Positions 58,142 through 64,000 of a stretch of DNA of 64,000 nt are shown here, in pieces. The notes under the pieces are model-generated. The model was not told the DNA's origin. It saw nothing but the letters and a program-made list of their open reading frames with translations, and did no database searches. How positions within the stretch are numbered: position 1 is the stretch's first letter; each line of letters starts with the position of its first letter. The translations under genes and the position numbers were made by a program. The DNA comes from Panagrolaimus kolymaensis (Eukaryota; Nematoda; Chromadorea; Rhabditida; Panagrolaimidae): assembly GCA_028622995.1 (NCBI GenBank), contig JAJQJQ010000006.1, positions 2,728,001-2,792,000 on the forward strand, in the 5' to 3' direction.

Positions 58142-59652
58142 ATGGCTTTTATGGATTTTCAGTCGTCGAACCCTGAAAAGAAGAAAGGTTTTACCGATTA
58201 TCGCCTTTTTGTCTTTTACTTTTATTAATTCAATGAATTTATTTTTCAGGTGCAATGTCATTACGAAGTTTTCGCTATGGTACATCACTTATGCCAACAA
58301 TTGTCAAAAACATAACACCAAGTCTTCCGCCACATTTGAAGCCAATTGATCCAGCAAAGTTTGATGATGAAGCAAAAATGGAATTTGCTGCTAATTTTTC
58401 AACGGTTAGAAGATTTTCCTTTTGTTGCTAAACTTTAAACTATTAATTTTAGACTAAACGCATGGGGCCAAATTTGGAACTTATTGGGAGATATCCTTCA
58501 GTATCATCTTTAATGAATGCAACTGAACCAGATCAAACAAAATTATATGAATGGCAAAAACGACAGGTTGAAGAAATGGGCTTCGCTGATTTCAGAAAGT
58601 ATATGGGTAAAAGAACTGCATCAGGAACCAACTTTCATAGTACCATCAAAAATTTATTGGAAGAATTGAAGAAAAATGGAAAGATAAGTGATCAATCATG
58701 CAAAGATGCTATTGAAGTTTGTGCTTTTTTGAATATTCTTTGGTTAATGGCTAAAGTTTTAGGATAAAGCTTTGGAAGAAAATCGTGGCTATATTGAAGG
58801 AATAATTCCATTATTAAAAGAAATACCTAATAGAGAATGGATGGCAATTGAACAAGCAACAAAGAATAACTATTATTGCTATCAAGGAAGATTTGATGCT
58901 ATAGTTGAACTTGAGTAAGTGACTTTATTACTAAAGGAAGCTTTAATTTATGTTTGATTTCGTTTTAGAGGTATACCAACTCTTGTTGATTGGAAAACTG
59001 TTAGTAGTGCTTCATATAAGCATGAAGGTGTTAATGATCTTAAACGACTTTATGGTGTTCCTCTTCAAGTTGTATCATATATTGTTGCTGTCAATACTGA
59101 TCCTGATTACTCTTATATGCCTCGTGTAAGATTTTGTTCGCTTGACTCCGATGTAAAAAATTCTTGTTTTAGATAAAGCAAGGTGCTGTTGTGCTTGCAT
59201 ATGAAGATGGTCGACCTGCTGAAGCTGTTATTATTCATGAAAAAGAACTTAAAGTTGGTACTTTTTGCTTCATTCTTGTGTGCATTAATAAATTTTAGGA
59301 ATATTACAAGCTCTTAGCAGAAAAAATCAATTCATTTTGGTGGAAAATGGAACATGCAACAAAGACAAAGAAAGATATGGACTATCTTGGTAATGTTAAC
59401 TTCGTATTTAATCCTGCATTGCAACCTCCACCTGTAAAGAAAGAACCAGAAGTTATTGTTCTCGATGATGATGCTATTGTGGATCCAAAAACTCCTGCTG
59501 CTTCTAAAAATTTAACTGAAGGAAATGAAGAAACAAAACCAAAGAAATTTTATGCTCTCTTTGAATCATCTAAACCAAGAAAACCTAAAGTTGATAAAGA
59601 AGCATCCGTCTCAGAATCATCTGTTAAAAAGAATACTGTATTTGGGATCTAA
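58142..59652 (+). CDS. mgme1: MGME1-type mitochondrial single-strand DNA exonuclease
   Basis: Trims single-stranded DNA ends during mitochondrial DNA replication; member of the PD-(D/E)xK nucleases. Seven exons (58142-58187, 58250-58404, 58453-58716, 58763-58914, 58969-59125, 59173-59253, 59299-59652) join to 402 residues. Catalytic core: GRFDAIVELEGIPTLVDWKT, giving D200, D213 and K215 of the D...D-x-K site, then LQVVSYIVAVNTDPDY and VVLAYEDGRPAEAVII as in the family. The C-terminal 90 residues are a charged, disordered extension (KKEPEVIVLDDD, KPKKFYALFESSKPRKPK). Two starts are possible: ATG at 58142, or the second-exon ATG at 58255, which gives MSLRSFRYGTSLMPTIVKN, a typical mitochondrial presequence, just 5 bases after the TTTTTCAG acceptor. 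AATAAA at 59747. Confidence 0.92.
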
Positions 59653-59917
59653 AAATGGTAGAATGTGTGATTAATTAAGATACCGGTATTTCTAACAATA
59701 ACTCATTTACTTGTATTAAAGTGTTTTATTTGTGTTGAATGATAAAAATAAAGATTATTTACGTGTTTAATTTTTTTATTGGTTTTTATACATACATGAT
59801 TTCTCTCTATTAAATACTGTTAAAGTTACACAAAGAAAATAAAGGTAATAGAGTTAATACAAAAATGATAAGAAAGTGTGTTTGTTGATCGATGGATTGA
59901 ATCATGATTAACGATAT

Positions 59918-61471
59918 TCAAAGAACTTTTTGAGTTCGAGAGCTTGAAATTTTCATTAATTCTTCTGCAACTGAACCATGTCCATTTCTAATTAATGCAT
60001 CAGTTAAAGGTCCAACCCAATGATTTTTAGTTTTTAAGATTTCAATGAGTTTGTCAAGTTGCTCTTGGGTGTTTTCCTGAAATTAAAGGTTTGCCATTAC
60101 GGTTTAAGTTGAAATTTTCTATTGAAAGCATAAATTTATGTTTTGATTCTATGTAATGTATTCTTAAAATTTTAAGGAACTTTCAAATCCATCCTATCCT
60201 TTTTTTTCAAAGCTCTTTTTTGATTGAACAAAAGAAGCACGCGTCAAAAGAAAAAAGTTATGTTTTGCGATGATTATGATGTCCTGAACGTTGAGCAAAC
60301 AAACTTTCCTCCTTCTTTTTTTGTTTGTTTGTTTGTTTGTTAGCGATCGGTCAATCTCGGATACCCTTTTCTTTTCTTTTTATTTTGTATGTTCAGTAAA
60401 GATCAAATATCCCTCTTCTTCTTTTTTGGAAGAATTTTTTACTCCCGCAAATTCATGTTAGTAAAAAAAAGTTTCCATCCTTTTTTTTTCTTCTGCATCC
60501 TCAAAATTTATGTCATGCTTATAAAATTAAAAATAATTTTATTGTAATGAAATTTAAAAAATTGTTTTGCTTTGTTTTAATTATATTTTTGGGGTTAACG
60601 AATTCGTTTACAACATTTGAATATTTTCGAATTCTAAGATTTTTGGCTATTCAAGGAAATGAAAGAAGAAGTAAATTTGGAAGCAGGCGATTTTGGGGGA
60701 GAGTTAAACCAGCTAATAAATGGTCAACGTCTAATGGAGTGAATCTAAGCTCTGTGAAACCAGAATTTTGGCAATTGTGTGAGTTTTTTATTTTATTTTT
60801 TAATTTGACCTCAATTTTGTGGAAATATGGTAGCGTTATTAACTAGTTTCTTTATTCCCTAAAACTCAAGCTTATTTTTACGCTAAAATTTAGATTTATG
60901 AAACTAAGATTTTATTAAAGGGATTTTTAGGTCCTCTATGCCGAGGTGAAGTTACCGATTGTGATGCGGATGTTTTTTGCGAATCAAAATTAGTGAGTTT
61001 CCTCCAAAATTCATTCAACTCATTTCTCACTAAAAATTTGCAGCTTTGCAAAAGCGCATTAACGACAACACCTTTATTATGTTGCGCACCAAAATATCGT
61101 TTTTGCCCTCCTTCGCGATTGATGGGAATAAATTGTAATTTACAAAAACCAACTAATTGGTGCATCACGGATTTTGATTGTCATACTACTCCAACTAGAC
61201 GATGTTGTCCAACAGGATGTAATTATAATATTTGTGTATAAGTTTACATACATTTTTTTGATTCCAATTAATAATTTTAAAAACTTACAAATGAATAAAC
61301 TGCTGACATTTCATTAGTTCTAAGAACTTGACGACCAACAAGAAAAGGAACTAAATCTCGAACATCAATTGTAATTAAACGTTCACGAAGTCGATCAAGA
61401 TTAACAGCTTGTTCGGCTCGAATATCTGCTAATGAACGAGAAGCGGTAATACAACCAGGATTTGGCGTCAT
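59918..61471 (-). CDS. Small CARD-domain protein
   Basis: Two exons (61289-61471 and 59918-60076) join in phase 0 to 113 residues. Residues about 22-105 have the CARD pattern: NLDRLRERLITIDVRDLVPF, LVGRQVLRTNEMSAVYS, then QEQLDKLIEILKTKN, WVGPLTDALIRNGHGSVAEEL, matching the six-helix death-fold of CED-3, CED-4 and APAF1 prodomains (mid L..IL.K.., late F/V..AL...G...LA). No caspase or ATPase domain follows, so it is a CARD-only protein, perhaps a regulator or decoy in apoptosis or immune signalling. That role is inference. The 1212-base intron contains a complete WAP-domain gene on the opposite strand. Confidence 0.72.
60547..61241 (+). CDS. Secreted WAP-type cysteine-rich protein
   Basis: Three exons (60547-60778, 60931-60992, 61044-61241) join to 163 residues. 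Signal peptide (FCFVLIIFLGLTNS), a basic spacer (about 30-75), then a cysteine-rich part. The last 45 residues fit the WAP four-disulfide core: CPPSRLMGINC, WCITDFDCHTTPTRRCCPTGC and a final C, with the CxxDxDC and CC hallmarks. A second, shorter cysteine cluster (CPLCRGEVTDC to LLCCAPKYRFC) precedes it and may be a partial second domain. WAP proteins are often protease inhibitors or antimicrobial; the inhibitory loop here gives no sure target. The whole gene lies inside the intron of the CARD gene on the other strand. Confidence 0.82.
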
Positions 61472-64000
61472 TATTTTGTTTCTGTGTTTTTTTGTTGGAA
61501 AGAATTAGAATTTGTGGAGTCTAAAAAATATATTTTTGGTTTCTTTTTATAATAGTCTCGAATATGGAAGTAATGCCCCAAAAAAGAAAAATTCATTTTG
61601 ATTGTGGGGGATAATAAAATTAATAATAATAATAAAGTAAACACGAACACGATAAATTCTATTCAAAAAACAAAATGGAAGAAAAAAACGACGCGGAAAT
61701 GCTAATGCTAGAATGAGCTTGAATGGCATGGATAAAAAGCACCCAATTGTCATCATCGCCTTCATCGAGAGCTAGTTATAAAAAAAGGGAGAAGAAAGAA
61801 AACAATTTATTTCCAGAAAACAATATTATTTATAATGAAGATGTTTTTTTCGTTAAAGTATTAAACGTAAGAAGAAAGCTTATCAGCAATAGTAACAACA
61901 ATAGCAACACCCGTAAAATGTAAACAAAAAAGTGTATTTAAAAACAAACATTTTACAAAAAAAAGTTTTTTTTTATCTCAAATTACTGTGAGTTTCTAAA
62001 AATACAATTAACGATGGATTAAAATAAACTTTTGAATAACTTTAGTAAAATTTTCTTCAACTTTAGCTTTCCGTTAAAAGCAAGCCATGAAGCTGAAAAT
62101 CGTCACGCTATCCATCGAAAAATATTCTTTTTAGTTGATAAAATAATTTTTTTCTTTTTTGCTTTTTGACCAAGATTGACTCATTCTTTGTTTGTTTATT
62201 GTTAAAACATTGTCTGTCACCAAAAAAGCAAGCGACCAAGACCATTGGTTTCTAAATTTAATGCTGATAAAAAAAAGAAGTTGTGTGACTCTTGAATTTG
62301 TTCCTCCTTCGACGTCAGCAAAATAAAAAATGGTTGATGCATCGTGAGAAAATATTCTCAAAAGACATTGCGAAATAAAATAATTCATCACCAACTTGGC
62401 AAGAATGAATCGAACGATGGGCATACATAAACAAGTTACATACATATAAGCAACGTCTCACTTTTTAACTTCCTGGAGGTGAAAATAAAAAAAACCTAAA
62501 TCAAGAGGCTTGGTTTCAAACAAGATATCACCGTTGTTGTTATATAAATAAATTTGTCGAGATGATATTAAGGATATAACAAATCAACGAAAAGCTTTTA
62601 AAATGACTAAACAAAATTTTTGATACTCTTCCAAAAAATAAAGCATAATGAAAGAGTGAATGAATCATCATTTGCTATTTTTCTAATATCCTTAAGTCTA
62701 TAATTGCAAAAAATCATCATTAAATCATTAGGATATCAATCGATTTCTTTAGGAACAAAAATTCAAATGAAATACCCAAAGTTGGGTATCATAGCTTTAA
62801 ATTAATAATTGAGTAAAATTTAGGAATGAAAGGTCGAGTTTCCAAAAAAGCATAAAATTGTGGACAAAATAACGGAAGTTAAAAAAAATAAATCATCTTT
62901 GACATTCATACGCCAATTCAGTCAAGAATAGAAGAAACAAATAAACATAGACTTTTTTGAGCTTTGACCTACCGTATATAAACATACATACATATATAGT
63001 AACAAAGCAAATGTAAAAGGAATTAAGAAACAAAAAAAGCAACAACAAAAAAATATGCCTTTGCAAAATTCAACTCCCCAAAAAAGACAAATATAAAAGT
63101 GGAACAACAACAATTGTAAAAACTGAAAACAAAGCCTCTAATATTTTTTGTTTGTTTATAAAAAAAATGCCGATGATGGCGGTGAAAAAAATTTTTAAAG
63201 TGCCATTATTAGCCATCCACAAGAAGAAGAACAAAAAAAAAATGAAGTAAGAAAAGTACAAAAAATTTGTTCAACCGAAAAAAAGAAGAAACAAAAAAAC
63301 ATGCATTTTTAAAATTTGAAGAAAGAAAAAAGTATCAAAAAAAATTTTTTAAATGAAAAATGTGGTTCGATTCAATACAAATCCATGGAGAAATAAGAAA
63401 GAAGGGTTTTAAAAGAAAAAGATGATGATTTTATTTTCTTATCGTACCAGGGTCGTCATATTTTCTCAGTTCATGAACGATCGGATTCATCGACCTTATT
63501 TTTAAAAAATTCCAAAACATGCAATTGCGCAATAAAGAAAAGAAGAAGAAAAAATGGGTTCATTTTCATATAAAATTTTTTGGAGAATGTTTAAAGAAAA
63601 TTCCACATTTTTATGTGTTTTTATTAGGTCTTTTCGTAGTTGTAAGTTTAATAAATTAAGAATAAAAAAGCTAAACAAAAATGATAATAAACCGTGACTT
63701 TTTCTTTAAATTTTAAAAAAGACAATTCCAGAATCGTCTGGGAAAAAAGGATATAAGAATAAGCTTATTTCAAAGACTTTCTGCATCAAGAATCCTAAAT
63801 ATAAAGTCCAACTAACTACCAACAATGGTAGGAATAAACTGAAGCTAAAAACCTCTTTTAAAGCTTTCACATTTAGTTATTCTTTTACGGTAGCGATTAC
63901 CCATTCAAAAAACATCTTTTGATTTCTTTTCCACAAAGGCCTCTTGAAGACAAAAAAACAGTAATATATTTAAAAGCCTTTCCCCATTCTATTTTATATA
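61472..64000. other. 2.5-kb gene-free right flank
   Basis: No gene with coding character on either strand; long frames are low-complexity or antisense to A-rich runs. It should include the promoter of the CARD gene near 61.5 kb. The paired sequences CCATTATTAGCC and A-rich tracts near 63.2 kb are not interpretable. Confidence 0.5.

Noticed and set aside
61723..63261. Short frames in the right flank
   Set aside because: All are F/K/N-rich translations of AT-rich DNA with no splice-joined partners.
1..64000. CRISPR arrays, bacterial operons, rRNA genes or intact retrotransposons
   Set aside because: No regularly spaced repeats, no rRNA-like blocks, no reverse transcriptase, integrase or transposase motifs were seen on either strand.

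Overview
This is nuclear DNA from a nematode, very AT-rich in its noncoding parts. Genes are split by short introns with GTAAGT-like donors and mostly TTTTAG (less often TTTCAG) acceptors. Several start codons sit 2-20 bases after an isolated TTTTAG|G acceptor with no obvious upstream donor, as expected for spliced-leader trans-splicing. Gene content fits: a serpentine chemoreceptor, a degenerin, an SSU-1-like sulfotransferase and a cathepsin Z. I cannot name the species; the TTTTAG acceptors and base composition would suit a clade IV nematode, but that is a guess. All gene models were spliced by eye, and their coding lengths come out divisible by three.

Layout. 0.3-2.5 kb: a truncated chemoreceptor (+) and a small protein kinase (-). 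2.9-3.6 kb: a recent 362-bp copy of a degenerin exon flanked by about 135-bp direct repeats. 4.0-13.5 kb (-): VPS54 of the GARP tethering complex, with a complete DEG/ENaC channel gene (9.0-12.6 kb, +) nested in its 5.4-kb third intron and a 25-base intron elsewhere. 14.1-15.35 kb (-): a cohesin acetyltransferase (Eco1/ESCO). 15.4-26.3 kb: an 11-kb gene-free block with a strongly strand-biased CAGTTW motif, a long hairpin, a compact structured segment, and a GC-rich hAT-type MITE nested in a Helitron. 26.3-28.4 kb: sulfotransferase. 28.5-32.9 kb: gene-free apart from a tRNA-like element. 32.9-37.0 kb: two tandem paralogues of an unrecognised family with a small hAT-type MITE between them. 37.4-39.6 kb: DHHC palmitoyltransferase.

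40.9-49.4 kb is gene-dense: a surface protein with a duplicated domain, a short-chain dehydrogenase, a small Lys/Ala-rich membrane protein (-), cathepsin Z, and two small paralogues, one secreted with processing sites. 49.4-52.1 kb holds gene-fragment remains and Helitron ends. 52.1-57.6 kb: two coiled-coil or helical proteins of unknown function around a 920-bp inverted-repeat element. 58.1-59.7 kb: MGME1-type mitochondrial exonuclease. 59.9-61.5 kb: a small CARD-domain gene (-) whose only intron contains a secreted WAP-domain gene (+). The last 2.5 kb shows no gene.

The genes are mostly unrelated cellular functions and not one pathway. The most notable features are architectural: two opposite-strand nested genes, recent fragment duplication, a transposon within a transposon, and the one-sided motif field at 15.7-25.3 kb.
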